64,000 bases of DNA from Myxacorys californica WJT36-NPBG1. GTDB taxonomy: Bacteria; Cyanobacteriota; Cyanobacteriia; Leptolyngbyales; Leptolyngbyaceae. The notes beneath the pieces were generated by a model that ran no database searches, had not been told where the DNA came from, and saw only the letters and a list, made by a program, of their open reading frames with translations. Where the stretch lies: NCBI GenBank assembly GCA_019359315.1, contig JAHHHO010000011.1, forward strand, positions 47,121 through 111,120, given 5' to 3'. Of the stretch, positions 46,774 to 56,126 are shown in pieces. Positions within the stretch are counted from its first letter, which is position 1, and every line of letters begins with the position of its first letter. The position numbers were made by a program, and so were the translations under genes.

Positions 46774-47040
46774 GAACTGGTTGCTCCGTAAAATTAGCTG
46801 GGGAACTGATAACCCAAGGTCAAACGGAAAGAAATGATCTGAACACACTCTATCTCTAGCTACCGTAAAACCCCTGAGGTAGCGAGGTCAATAAAATCTC
46901 TAATTATTTAAGTATTAGGTGCCGGGCGGTGGGGTTGGTGCGATTTATAACGCTCAACCGGCTGGCCTTATGAATTCCCTTGTTACGGGGAGTTGTCAAA
47001 TCGCGATAGAGTAAAGTTCAAAGGCTAGGTTCAAGTCAAT

Positions 47041-47238
47041 ATGAATGGCGAAGAGACAATTAAGCTCGACCAATTTCTTAAATTAGTTGGCATTGCTCAG
47101 ACTGGAGGACAGGCAAAGTTCCTGATTCAAGACGGAGAAGTGCGGGTAAATGGCAAAATTGAAACCCAGCGCGGCCGAAAATTAGGCAACGGCGACCAGG
47201 TGACAACGATGGGAGAAACTTTTGAGGTAAATTTGTAG
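47041..47238 (+). CDS. S4-type RNA-binding protein (YbcJ-like)
   Basis: The 65-residue protein is a compact S4 domain: IKLDQFLKLVGIAQTGGQAKFLI, GEVRVNGKIETQRGRKL and the closing GDQVTTMGETFEV. Such small proteins bind RNA, often as 23S rRNA or tRNA-associated factors. It is 47 bp upstream of the MBL gene, so co-transcription is likely. Confidence 0.9.
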   Translation: MNGEETIKLDQFLKLVGIAQTGGQAKFLIQDGEVRVNGKIETQRGRKLGNGDQVTTMGETFEVNL

Positions 47239-47285
47239 CCAATCTTTTAAGCTTGAGATGGGCATTCAGGTTAGGGATTTCGATA

Positions 47286-48092
47286 ATGTATTTAACGTGG
47301 TTAGACAATAATTCTTGGCTAATCGAGCTTGCGGGGAAGCGAATATTGCTTGATCCGTGGCTGGTTGGTGACTTGATATTTGCGAATCTAACCTGGCTGT
47401 TTCGCGGTTCGCGATCGCGCGATCGCCCCATTCCAGAGAACCTCGATCTGATTCTGTTGTCTCAAGGCATCGAAGATCACGCTCATCCCGAAACGTTGAA
47501 ACAGTTAGATAAGTCAATTCCCGTAGTAGCGTCGCCTAGTGCCGCTAAGGTTGCTTTATCCCTCGGATTTGATCAGGTCACTGCCCTTGCTCATGGTGAA
47601 ACCTTCACCCTAGCAGACCAGGTTCAAATCTTAGCGACCGTCGGTTCTCTGGTCGGTCCGACAACCAAAGAGAATGGCTATCTATTCACAGCATTAGACA
47701 CGGGAATGAAGCTTTATTATGAACCTCACGGATTCCATGACTCTAGGCTGAAGGAATTTGCACCGATTGATGTCGTGATCACACCTCAAATCGATCTGGC
47801 ACTACCATTAGTTGGTTCTATCATCAAAGGCAATCAGAACGGGCTGAAACTCGCGCAAGCTGTCCACCCTCAAGTGATGATCCCGACTGCTGCCGGAGGC
47901 GATATCACGTTCGAGGGAATGTTAGTGTCAGTGCTAAACACGATCGGCTCACCGAATAAATTTCGAGAGAAATTAGCGCAACATCACCCAACGACACAAG
48001 TGGTAGAACCCCAACCTGGCGTTTCCTATGAAGTTGCGATCGGTACTAATCGTACTGAACTCTCTGTCAAACCTGCCGCCCTGAGTACTTGA
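47286..48092 (+). CDS. MBL-fold metal-dependent hydrolase-like protein (UPF0173-type)
   Basis: From ATG 47286 (MYLTWLDNNSWLIEL) the 268-residue protein has the MBL start with NSWLIE and LLDPWLV. The usual HxHxDH is changed: here it is LSQGIEDHAHPETL, so only the Asp-His and the second His are kept. Then an EPHGFH loop. It probably binds a single metal or none. The function is unknown. A TTG 33 nt upstream is an alternative start. It follows the S4 gene. Confidence 0.82.
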   Translation: MYLTWLDNNSWLIELAGKRILLDPWLVGDLIFANLTWLFRGSRSRDRPIPENLDLILLSQGIEDHAHPETLKQLDKSIPVVASPSAAKVALSLGFDQVTALAHGETFTLADQVQILATVGSLVGPTTKENGYLFTALDTGMKLYYEPHGFHDSRLKEFAPIDVVITPQIDLALPLVGSIIKGNQNGLKLAQAVHPQVMIPTAAGGDITFEGMLVSVLNTIGSPNKFREKLAQHHPTTQVVEPQPGVSYEVAIGTNRTELSVKPAALST

Positions 48093-48140
48093 TGCCGTGT
48101 AGCTATTTTTACCCCTGCCGTTGACCCCCTCTCTCCAGCT

Positions 48141-48428
48141 ATGACTCTTCCAAAACTCTCTCCCTCAGACCTAGAGGCTCACCTCGCGCAACTCGACGGT
48201 TGGACGGTTAAAGACGGCAAATTGCACAAAGAATTCAAATTTGCCTCATTTGTTGAAGCGTTTGGCTTTATGTCTAGCTTGGCATTGGTGTCAGAATCGA
48301 TGGGGCATCATCCCGAATGGTTCAATGTCTACAACCGTCTCACTATTGATCTCACCACCCACGATTCAGGTGGAATTACTGATAATGATGTGTATTGGGC
48401 ACAAAAAGCTAACCAATTATCTACGTAA
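48141..48428 (+). CDS. Pterin-4a-carbinolamine dehydratase
   Basis: The 95-residue protein has the family motif [22 protein letters not shown] (given here as its key region, residues ~56-77) and the W-A-Q-K-A-N end. It dehydrates 4a-hydroxy-tetrahydropterins. No aromatic amino-acid hydroxylase is seen. It may recycle the pterins made with the tandem-PTPS protein, or act in folate/molybdopterin side chemistry. Confidence 0.93.
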   Translation: MTLPKLSPSDLEAHLAQLDGWTVKDGKLHKEFKFASFVEAFGFMSSLALVSESMGHHPEWFNVYNRLTIDLTTHDSGGITDNDVYWAQKANQLST

Positions 48429-48525
48429 TACTGGAATTTGTTAAAAACTTACCCGAACTTTTCAAACCCATCCTGAAGACCGAACAATCTAGCGAAAAAA
48501 GAACGTAAGAGAATTTGGATTCTGT

Positions 48526-48572
48526 ATCTCCTCGTAACCGAGCCTAACTACGGCCGCCGGAGTACGGGAGAT
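48526..48572. promoter_or_regulatory. Stem-loop upstream of the RodZ-like gene
   Basis: ATCTCCTCGTA and TACGGGAGAT pair with one bulge around a ~26-nt loop. It lies in the 5' region of the HTH gene and may be a terminator of the dehydratase gene or a leader structure. Confidence 0.35.
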
Positions 48573-48609
48573 CAGCGTTGAGTAGATTATATTTTTTGAG
48601 GATGGGGAG

Positions 48610-49554
48610 ATGTTGGCACAAGATACCGCCTTCTGTTTTGGAGTTCCAAGCAATACCGACACAGCCGAACTGCCAATAGAGGGATTTAAGCAACTGCTAA
48701 GTCAAGTTGAAGCAGAGCTATACCAGAGTGATGTGTTTCGAGGCGCGATGGCGCGGTTAGAAGAAGCCCAAAATGAAGCCGCCAGCGTTCAGTTTTTGTT
48801 AAAAAGCGTAGGACGGGAAGCGATTCGCTTAGCCTTGCGGCAAGTGGTTCAGCAGCTAGACACAGTAGAAGCACCTTTAGCAGAGGTCAAGCCTCAAGCA
48901 CCAGTTCAGGTTCAGAAACCTAGAATTGAGTCTTCAGATGACTCTGATCCTGATCTGCTGAATCTTGTTCCAGGCTGGCGCAAACGAGCCAATCCATCTC
49001 ATCGAATTGATCTCGAAGAACAGCAACGGCAAGTCGGATTAAATCATTTAGGCGATCGAATTCGTACTGCACGAGAAGCACAACTGATGTCACTTGAAGA
49101 ATTGCGTAGCAAGACGCTTGTGCCATTGCATCAACTCCAATCGATCGAGTCAGGACACGGCGCTCATTTGCCGGAAGACATTTATCTGCGTGGTTTCATT
49201 CGTCGCATCGCAAAAGCTCTGAATCTCAACGCTGAGCAATTATTAGACACTGTGCCTACTCCCGATCCGGTAAAAGCAATCTTGCCGTCTTGGTATCATC
49301 CTCAAACTAAGTCTTCTTCTCCCATTAGTTTCGGTCATCTTGCTCTTCGTCCAGCACATCTTTATGTGGGGTATGCTGCCCTGCTGGCGGGGGGGATAGC
49401 ATGGCTTTCTCATCAGCCTGCTCCCGCTCCTCTGCCTAACGCGATCGATTTAAATTCGCCACGGGTGACGACTCCAAATGCTAAATCTCAGAGTAACCAA
49501 TCCCGCTCTGCAAATGTGACCCTCAGCGTCGCACCTCCAGAAACTTTGAGATAA
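48610..49554 (+). CDS. RodZ-like HTH protein with one membrane helix
   Basis: The 314-residue protein has an N-terminal ~105-residue variable part, an HTH_25/Cro-type HTH at ~135-205 (GDRIRTAREAQLMSLEELR and LRGFIRRIAKALNL), and one membrane helix at ~258-275 (YVGYAALLAGGIAWL), then a short tail. RodZ links MreB to the membrane for cell shape; the C-terminal periplasmic domain of classical RodZ is not seen here. GAGGATGGGGAG precedes the ATG. It is alone. Confidence 0.8.
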   Translation: MLAQDTAFCFGVPSNTDTAELPIEGFKQLLSQVEAELYQSDVFRGAMARLEEAQNEAASVQFLLKSVGREAIRLALRQVVQQLDTVEAPLAEVKPQAPVQVQKPRIESSDDSDPDLLNLVPGWRKRANPSHRIDLEEQQRQVGLNHLGDRIRTAREAQLMSLEELRSKTLVPLHQLQSIESGHGAHLPEDIYLRGFIRRIAKALNLNAEQLLDTVPTPDPVKAILPSWYHPQTKSSSPISFGHLALRPAHLYVGYAALLAGGIAWLSHQPAPAPLPNAIDLNSPRVTTPNAKSQSNQSRSANVTLSVAPPETLR

Positions 49555-49940
49555 CTCAGAGCTACGTCTTGAGGGCGTTATAGGGGTATTGTTCTCAAGG
49601 CAAACTCCGGTTCGGTCAGTAACATATCATTGCAAACCTTTTCGTTAAATTACCAAACGCTACTTCAAATTCTATTTTGTGTTTGGATGGAAACACGTCT
49701 ACGGCGACTCAAGGTAGTCATCGTTTCCCTCAAAACAGCGTTTTAGGTAGACATCTGCCAAAACGTCGTTTTTGGCAGATATCGCAATGGTTTGCGGCTT
49801 GATCCAAATCCCGGTAGCGCTAAATCTACAACAGACCCATCATTGCGAAGACGAATCAAAAGATGAATCGCTAAGCCGCAACATAGACATAACAGAAGGT
49901 GAATCTCAATTCGTGTCCATTTCACTTACAAGGACAGAAT
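49555..49940. other. Spacer upstream of the B12/radical SAM gene
   Basis: There is no gene in ~386 bp. It holds a hairpin at 49753-49780: ATCTGCCAAAA and TTTTGGCAGAT, a perfect 11-bp stem with a 6-nt loop. T-runs lie inside the stem. It may terminate the upstream gene or be a leader element. Nothing else is recognised. Confidence 0.6.
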
Positions 49941-51572
49941 ATGAAGGCACTGTTACTCTACCCCTGCTTTCCTCAAACGTTTTGGTCTTACGATCGCTTT
50001 ATGGAAATGGCGAACCTAAAGGCGTTCATTCCGCCATTAGGGATCATTACCGTCGCCGCACTGTTGCCCCAAGATTGGGAGATTCGCTTTTACGATCGCA
50101 ACGTTAATCCCGAAACCGATGCCGACTGGGATTGGTGTGATTTGGTCATTCTCTCCGCTATGCTGGCGCAACGAGATGATTTTCATCATCTAATCCGCAA
50201 AGCGGTGCAAGCGGGCAAGAAAGTTGCGGTAGGCGGCCCGTATCCCACCTCGATTCCGCAAGACGCGATCGCATCGGGCGCACAGTATTTGATCTTGGAT
50301 GAAGGCGAACTGACAGTGCCAATGTTTTTAGAAGCGCTGCAAGCCGAATCTCACGCTCAAGAATCTGTACTAGAACCATCACCCTCAGAGCCATCACCTA
50401 AAATATTTCGAGCCAGCGAAAAGCCCGATGTTACGCTTAGCCCCATGCCCCGATTTGACTTGCTTAACATCAATGAATATCTGATGATGGCAATTCAGTT
50501 TTCGCGTGGCTGCCCGTTTAACTGTGAATTTTGTGACATCATCACGCTCTACGGTCGCAAACCTCGCACGAAAAACCCGGAGCAGGCGTTAGCGGAACTC
50601 CAAACTCTTTACGATTTGGGGTGGCGTGGCTCTGTGTTAATCGTTGATGATAACTTTATTGGCAACCAGCGTAACGTCAAACGATTTTTGCGAGAGCTAA
50701 TTCCGTGGATGCGATCGCACAACTACCCCTTCACGTTTCTCACCGAAGCCTCAGTTAATCTCGCTGAAGACGCTGAGATGTTGGATCTGATGGCACAGGC
50801 AGGATTTTATGGTGTTTTCCTCGGTATTGAAACGCCCGATCAAGACAGTTTGGAAGTGACCCACAAATATCAGAACACGCGCCACTCTCTTGCAGAGGCA
50901 TGTAACACCATCACTAAAGCAGGACTGCTGATTTATGCTGGGTTTATTATTGGGTTTGATGGTGAGCGAGACGGCGCGGGCGATCGCATTCAAGCCTTTG
51001 TTGAAGAAACAAGCATTCCACAGCCGATGCTAGGGGTGTTGCAAGCTTTGCCTAATACCGCATTGTGGACTCGTCTAGATCAGGAACAACGCCTCTTTCA
51101 AACGATCCACGGAGCGTTGGAAGTGGGGGATCAAAATACGCTCATGAACTTTACCCCGACCCGTCCCATCGGTGATATTGCCAAGGAATATCTCACCGCA
51201 CTTTGGACGATGTACGAACCTGCCAACTATCTGAAACGCTGTTTTCAGCATTGCCTAGAAATCACCCCCAATCCCAGGCTCCAGCAGAATATGCACTTTC
51301 CCCCCGGTAAAGGACTGAGGCTAATGAGCCAATTGCTTTGGCTGCAAGGCATTCGTCGCCCTGGAATTCGCAAGCAGTTTTGGCGACAGTTGTGGGTGAT
51401 TTTGACTCAAAAACCGCAATTTTTGAATGTGTACCTTGGCTTGTGCGCAACAGGTGAACATTTTTTGGAGTACCGAGCGATCGCACGAGAACGAATTTCG
51501 CAGCAACTCGGCTACGACCCGCTAACCTCATCCGAAGTCGCGTCAGAGCCCTCTAGTCTTGTTCATGTTTAG
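49941..51572 (+). CDS. B12-binding radical SAM protein (DUF4070 type)
   Basis: From ATG 49941 (AGGACAG upstream) the protein has 543 residues. The N-terminal ~150 residues are a B12-binding-like domain (KKVAVGGPYPTSIPQ); the radical SAM domain has SRGCPFNCEFCDI, the CxxxCxxC iron-sulfur motif, and YGRKPRTK; the C-terminal part is DUF4070-like. It is similar to the hopanoid methylase HpnP and BchE-like relatives, but without comparison I do not assign a substrate. Hopanoid 2-methylation is one real possibility in cyanobacteria. Confidence 0.9.
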   Translation: MKALLLYPCFPQTFWSYDRFMEMANLKAFIPPLGIITVAALLPQDWEIRFYDRNVNPETDADWDWCDLVILSAMLAQRDDFHHLIRKAVQAGKKVAVGGPYPTSIPQDAIASGAQYLILDEGELTVPMFLEALQAESHAQESVLEPSPSEPSPKIFRASEKPDVTLSPMPRFDLLNINEYLMMAIQFSRGCPFNCEFCDIITLYGRKPRTKNPEQALAELQTLYDLGWRGSVLIVDDNFIGNQRNVKRFLRELIPWMRSHNYPFTFLTEASVNLAEDAEMLDLMAQAGFYGVFLGIETPDQDSLEVTHKYQNTRHSLAEACNTITKAGLLIYAGFIIGFDGERDGAGDRIQAFVEETSIPQPMLGVLQALPNTALWTRLDQEQRLFQTIHGALEVGDQNTLMNFTPTRPIGDIAKEYLTALWTMYEPANYLKRCFQHCLEITPNPRLQQNMHFPPGKGLRLMSQLLWLQGIRRPGIRKQFWRQLWVILTQKPQFLNVYLGLCATGEHFLEYRAIARERISQQLGYDPLTSSEVASEPSSLVHV

Positions 51573-51604
51573 CAAGCCTATTTCGTTGCTCATCATCAGT
51601 AAAG

Positions 51605-51693
51605 TTGCCCTCATCCCAACTCTTCTCTTTCAAGGAAAAGAGAGTAAGCGCTTTAGTTCCCTCTCCCTAGGGAGAGGGCTAGGGTGAGGGCAA
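51605..51693. repeat. Dispersed palindromic repeat
   Basis: GCCCTCATCCC at the left pairs with GGGTGAGGGC at the right, and a perfect 20-bp palindrome CCCTCTCCCTAGGGAGAGGG is at 51659-51678. This sequence type is scattered in many bacterial genomes. It may also end transcription of the radical SAM gene. Confidence 0.7.
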
Positions 51694-51714
51694 ATCCCGG
51701 TCTTAACTTAATTC

Positions 51715-52674
51715 CTATCGGTACGATCGCGTCAACACATCGAGTTGCGTCCATTCGTCATCGCTCATCGACCAGCCCATTGCCCCCGCATTTTGCCGTG
51801 CCTGCTCTGCATTTTTAGCACCCGGAAGCGGAATCACATTCCCTTGAGCAATCAGCCAATTCAGCGCAACTTGGGCAGACGTGCGATCGTGGGTTTCACC
51901 AATCTGCTGTAATTTCTGTACGATTGGAGCGAGCCGCTCTAACCCATGTTGGCTAAATTTGGGGTCAAGTTTGCGAGCGCCTGTGACTTGGTTGGCGTTA
52001 TCCGGCGTGTATTTTCCGGTCAACAGCCCTTGTGCCAACGGACTATACGCCAAAATGGTGACGTTCAACTCGCGCGCAGTCTCTAAAATTCCGTTGGTCT
52101 CGATCTCGCGATTGATTAAGGCATAGCGCACTTGATTCACGGCCAGAGGTACACCTTTTGCGGCAAGGTAGCCCTGAGCTTCGCGCATTTGACTTGCAGA
52201 ATAATTGCTGACGCCGATCGCGCCAATCCGACCGCGTTTCACTTCGTCTGCTAACGCGTCCATCAAAGCTTTCTTGCCCATGAAGAAATCGAACGGCATG
52301 TGAACCTGATAGAGCGCGATGTGATCGACTTGTAAGCGGCTGAGGCTGTTTGTAATGGCGTCATGCACCGATTGCGCTGAGAATCGCCACGGCAACGGCA
52401 TGTATTTGGTGGCAATAGAAACGGGTTGCCCAGTCTGTTTCATAAACTGGCCCAAAAACTGTTCCGATTTGCCTAACCCATAAATTTCTGCTGTATCGAA
52501 GAAATTGACGCCAGCCGCGATCGCGGCTTCAAAGGCTTCTCTCAGTTGTGGTTCACTGTACTCTTTGCCGTAGCTCCAAAATAATGAATCGCCCCAAGCC
52601 CATGTGCCAATGGCAATCGGGGGCACGACGATATCCGTCGTACCCAAGGTGAGAGTTTGAGTTGTGGTTTCCAT
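51715..52674 (-). CDS. Aldo/keto reductase
   Basis: From ATG 52674 (METTTQTLTLG, AAAGGAA upstream) the protein has 319 residues. It has FFDTAEIYG with the Asp-Tyr pair, ATKYMPLPWR with the Lys, ALYQVHMP with the His, and the C-terminal NADP-binding VIPLPGAKNAEQARQNAGA. It belongs to a different AKR branch from the one at 21411. The substrate is unknown. It is divergent from the PucC-type gene. Confidence 0.92.
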   Translation of the reverse strand: METTTQTLTLGTTDIVVPPIAIGTWAWGDSLFWSYGKEYSEPQLREAFEAAIAAGVNFFDTAEIYGLGKSEQFLGQFMKQTGQPVSIATKYMPLPWRFSAQSVHDAITNSLSRLQVDHIALYQVHMPFDFFMGKKALMDALADEVKRGRIGAIGVSNYSASQMREAQGYLAAKGVPLAVNQVRYALINREIETNGILETARELNVTILAYSPLAQGLLTGKYTPDNANQVTGARKLDPKFSQHGLERLAPIVQKLQQIGETHDRTSAQVALNWLIAQGNVIPLPGAKNAEQARQNAGAMGWSMSDDEWTQLDVLTRSYR

Positions 52675-52867
52675 AGGTTCCTTTGTAAAACTTTCTTTAC
52701 ACATCTTCTTTACATAGTGTAACAATCGCTCCTAAAGAACTCACTATCGCAAGGCTGAAGCTATGCTTTTGTTGAGCCGACGCGAACAATGCCTCTTCAA
52801 CCTGATAGCTTAGAGAAATGCACAATTAAGACTTATCTAGAATCATTCTTAGAAGGCTTTGATCGCC

Positions 52868-54295
52868 ATGGAAACCAATGATTTTTCAGATTCATCCCTA
52901 GGCGGGAACAGCGTCAGGCTGCCTCGATTGAGTATCCTCACCATGGTTCGGTTGGGTCTCTTTCAGATGGGACTTGGCATGATGTCGGTGCTGGTGTTTG
53001 GCGTGCTCAATCGCGTGTTGATTCGAGAATTGGGAGTGCCCGCGACGATCGCCACGGTGATTTTGGCATTAACGCTGTTTGTGGCCCCAGCTCGGATTGT
53101 GTTTGGTCAACTCTCCGACTCAAAGCCGCTTTGGGGAATGCACCGGACGAACTATGTTTTGATTGGAGCCGCGAGTTTGGCGATTTTGGCCTATCTCACG
53201 GTTCAGGTGATGTGGCAAGCGGGAGCGAGTTTGCAAGCAACGGGCTGGACGATTCAAACCTATAGTTGGTTAGGCTTTCTCGCGCTGATGTTCGGGCTAT
53301 ACGGAATTGCCGTCAGTGCTTGCTCCACGCCGTTTGCAACACTGTTGGTGGATGTGACCGAAGAAGAGGATCGCTCGAAGGTTATCGCGATCGATTGGTC
53401 GATGCTAATTGGCGGGACAATTATTGGGGCGATTATTATTGGCGTTTTGCTGAAAAGGCTTTCGATTGATGCCTCGATCGAAGCCATTCAGGCGGCGGTG
53501 AATCGATTGTTTATCATTGTGCCGCTAATCGTCTTGGGTCTGGCTTGGATCGCTACCTGGGGCGTTGAGCGCAAGTATTCACGGTTTGCTTCGCGATCGG
53601 TGATCAATACCGAGGGTAAGCTTTCGTTGGGGCGAGCGTGGCGAATTCTAACCGCTAGTCGTCAAACTCAGCTATTTTTTACGTTTCTAGTCGCCATGAC
53701 GCTGGGCTTGTTTATGCAAGATCCGGTGTTGGAAACCTATGGCGGCGATGTGTTTAAAATGCCGATTGGTGCAACCGCGAGCCTAAATGCGTTCTGGGGG
53801 ACTGGAACGGTGATTGGGATTATGATTGCAGGCTTTCTGATGAGTCCACGAATCGGCAAACGCCGAACGGCAAAGTGGGGCTGTTTGCTAACCGCCGCCT
53901 CTCTGATTTGGGTGATTCTCGCGGGATTCACGGCAAATCCTAAAGCATTGCAGTTAGCGCTTTTGATTTTTGGTTTAGCCTCTGGTGTAACCACCACTGG
54001 AGCGCTGACGTTAATGCTCGACTTCACGGCGGCAGAAACGGCAGGGACATTTATCGGCGCGTGGGGATTATCTCAAGCGTTGGCGAAAGGACTGTCTACT
54101 GTGATCGGTGGAGCCGCGCTTGATGTAGGTAAACGGCTGTCCCCTAATCTTGTCATTGCGTATGGATTAGTGTTTACGTTGCAGGCGTGCTGTATGGTTT
54201 TAGCGGTTTGGTTGCTGAGTCGAGTCAGCGTGCAAGAGTTTCGCGCGAATGCAAAAGATGCGATCGCGGCAGTCATCCAAAACGATGCTGACTAG
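52868..54295 (+). CDS. PucC-type (BCD family) MFS transporter
   Basis: From ATG 52868 the protein has 475 residues and 12 hydrophobic segments. The conserved start is VRLGLFQMGLGMMSVLVFGVLNRVLIRELGVP, then FGQLSDSKPLWGMHRTNYV, typical of the BCD/PucC group (light-harvesting pigment proteins LhaA, PucC and cyanobacterial homologues). These are thought to help insert chlorophyll proteins or carry pigment, not nutrients. The next gene starts 28 bp later on the same strand. Confidence 0.9.
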   Translation: METNDFSDSSLGGNSVRLPRLSILTMVRLGLFQMGLGMMSVLVFGVLNRVLIRELGVPATIATVILALTLFVAPARIVFGQLSDSKPLWGMHRTNYVLIGAASLAILAYLTVQVMWQAGASLQATGWTIQTYSWLGFLALMFGLYGIAVSACSTPFATLLVDVTEEEDRSKVIAIDWSMLIGGTIIGAIIIGVLLKRLSIDASIEAIQAAVNRLFIIVPLIVLGLAWIATWGVERKYSRFASRSVINTEGKLSLGRAWRILTASRQTQLFFTFLVAMTLGLFMQDPVLETYGGDVFKMPIGATASLNAFWGTGTVIGIMIAGFLMSPRIGKRRTAKWGCLLTAASLIWVILAGFTANPKALQLALLIFGLASGVTTTGALTLMLDFTAAETAGTFIGAWGLSQALAKGLSTVIGGAALDVGKRLSPNLVIAYGLVFTLQACCMVLAVWLLSRVSVQEFRANAKDAIAAVIQNDAD

Positions 54296-54323
54296 GACAG
54301 ACTGAAATCTTACCGAACGAGTC

Positions 54324-56075
54324 ATGCCATTTTTGCGTCTGCGTCGCCTTTTAACCACGCCGATTGATCAGACCTCTCGTCGCGACACGTCTATCGCGAT
54401 TAGCGCAAAGCGCAACTCCGATGGAACCGCAGTTTGGCTAGCTCTAAGCTTCGGATTTGCTATCTATTACGGCAGTTTAGGACTTCAAAAAGCGTTTAGA
54501 GCTGACTATGTTGTTCAAGACGATGCCCGAGAGTATGTGTTTTGGATGCAGCAATTTGTCAATCCAGCCTTATTTCCGCAGGATTTAATTACCGACTACT
54601 TTAAATCGATTACGCCTAGCGGATATGCGGCAATTTACCATCTCGTGGCAACTCTCGGCATTCAACCACTTTTGTTGAGTAAGCTTCTGCCCATGATATT
54701 GGGCGTACTAACGACGCTTTACGGATTTAGCGTCTGTTTGCAACTGTTTCCAGTGCCTGCCTCTGGCTTTATGGCAATGGTGTTGCTGAATCAAAGTTTG
54801 TGGTTTAGAGATGATTTGAGTTCTTCGACTCCGAGATCGTTTGTGTATCCGCTGTTTCTGGCGTTTTTATATTATTTGCTGCGCCGTGTCCGGCTGGGTG
54901 TGATGATCACGATCGCGCTGCAAGCTTTCATTTATCCGCCGTTGGTGTTCATTACGATCGCAGTTTTGTTTCTGCGGTTGTGGAACTGGCAACGTTGGCG
55001 ACCTCGGTTTCAGCCGGGACACATTCTACGGTTTGGAGTGGCAGCAGGATTGGCGTGTTTGGCACTCCTGCCCTATGCGGTTTCTTCCTCTGAGTTTGCT
55101 CCGCTTGTAACTAAGGCTGAAGCGTTGACGATGCCAGAACTTTATCCGGGTGGACGACATCCTTATTTTGATCCCAACCCCTGGAGGTTCTGGCTGACCG
55201 GACAACATAGCGGCATCTTACCGCCACTGTTGCCGCCGCTGATCTGGGTTGGGTTAGCGTTACCGATCGTGTCGCGATCGTCACGTTTTCCATTGGTCAA
55301 ACAGCTTAAAGGTGAAGTCGTCGTTCTCGCTCAAACGGCGCTAGTTTCTTTGGGACTGTTTTTAGCGGCTCATGCCTTGTTGCTGAGGCTATTTTTTCCA
55401 ACTCGATACACGACTCATACGTGGCGCATTGTTTTAGCGATCGCATCGGGCATTGTGCTGACCGTCTTGCTAGATGCAATGCTGCTCGCGTGTGCAGAAC
55501 TCGCGAGGTCTGGTCGCTGGAAATCGGTGGTCTGGAAACTCACGTTGACGATCGCTGTTGGGGCAGTCTTCTTTCTGTTTCCGACGGTGACGCGAAATTT
55601 TCCAGCGACGAACTATCGTGTGTCAGGCGAGGCGGCACTCTACGAGTTTCTACAGCAACAGCCTCAAGATAGCCTGATTGCAACGCTCTCGGATGAGGCA
55701 AACAATATTCCAACGTTTGCTCAACGACCTGTTTTGGTTGGGAAAGAATATGCGCTTCCGTTTCATCTCGGCTACTATCGCCAAATTCGTCAGCGCAGCA
55801 TTGAGTTAATTCAGGCTCAGTACAGCCAAAACTTAGCCTCCGTGCAGCAAGTGATCCGCAAGTATGGCGTTGATTTTTGGTTGCTCGATCGCGCGGCGTT
55901 TATGCCTCAGTATTTGACGGACAAGACATGGCTTCAAAGTTTTCAGCCAGCTTTTGATCAGGCGTTAACAAGTTTGCAGCAAGGAAAAGTCCCTGCATTG
56001 ACAACGCGAATCAAGGACTGCTCAGCATTTGAAAGTGAAAGTGTGATTGTGCTGCAAGCGGACTGCATCTCCTAA
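54324..56075 (+). CDS. Multispanning membrane protein, possible GT-C-type glycosyltransferase
   Basis: The 583-residue protein has about ten membrane helices. The first periplasmic loop carries VVQDDAREYVFWM, an acidic Asp-Asp pair of the kind found in GT-C-fold glycosyltransferases, and the C-terminal ~150 residues form a soluble tail with FLQQQPQDSLIATL, which looks like the periplasmic domain of such enzymes. No exact family is recognised. It lies 28 bp after the PucC-type gene, so the two share a transcript. The acceptor and lipid-linked donor are unknown. Confidence 0.75.
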   Translation: MPFLRLRRLLTTPIDQTSRRDTSIAISAKRNSDGTAVWLALSFGFAIYYGSLGLQKAFRADYVVQDDAREYVFWMQQFVNPALFPQDLITDYFKSITPSGYAAIYHLVATLGIQPLLLSKLLPMILGVLTTLYGFSVCLQLFPVPASGFMAMVLLNQSLWFRDDLSSSTPRSFVYPLFLAFLYYLLRRVRLGVMITIALQAFIYPPLVFITIAVLFLRLWNWQRWRPRFQPGHILRFGVAAGLACLALLPYAVSSSEFAPLVTKAEALTMPELYPGGRHPYFDPNPWRFWLTGQHSGILPPLLPPLIWVGLALPIVSRSSRFPLVKQLKGEVVVLAQTALVSLGLFLAAHALLLRLFFPTRYTTHTWRIVLAIASGIVLTVLLDAMLLACAELARSGRWKSVVWKLTLTIAVGAVFFLFPTVTRNFPATNYRVSGEAALYEFLQQQPQDSLIATLSDEANNIPTFAQRPVLVGKEYALPFHLGYYRQIRQRSIELIQAQYSQNLASVQQVIRKYGVDFWLLDRAAFMPQYLTDKTWLQSFQPAFDQALTSLQQGKVPALTTRIKDCSAFESESVIVLQADCIS

Positions 56076-56126
56076 CGTCATTTTGATCGAAGCAGTACGG
56101 ACTGTTAAAGAGGCGGATTTTGTCCT

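Noticed and set aside
46900..47040. tRNA-like bases (GGTTCAAGTC) before the S4 gene
   Set aside because: No acceptor stem or anticodon arm can be built around it.
49743..49925. 60-codon minus-strand ORF
   Set aside because: It includes the hairpin at 49753-49780, has no ribosome site, and no homologue is recognised.
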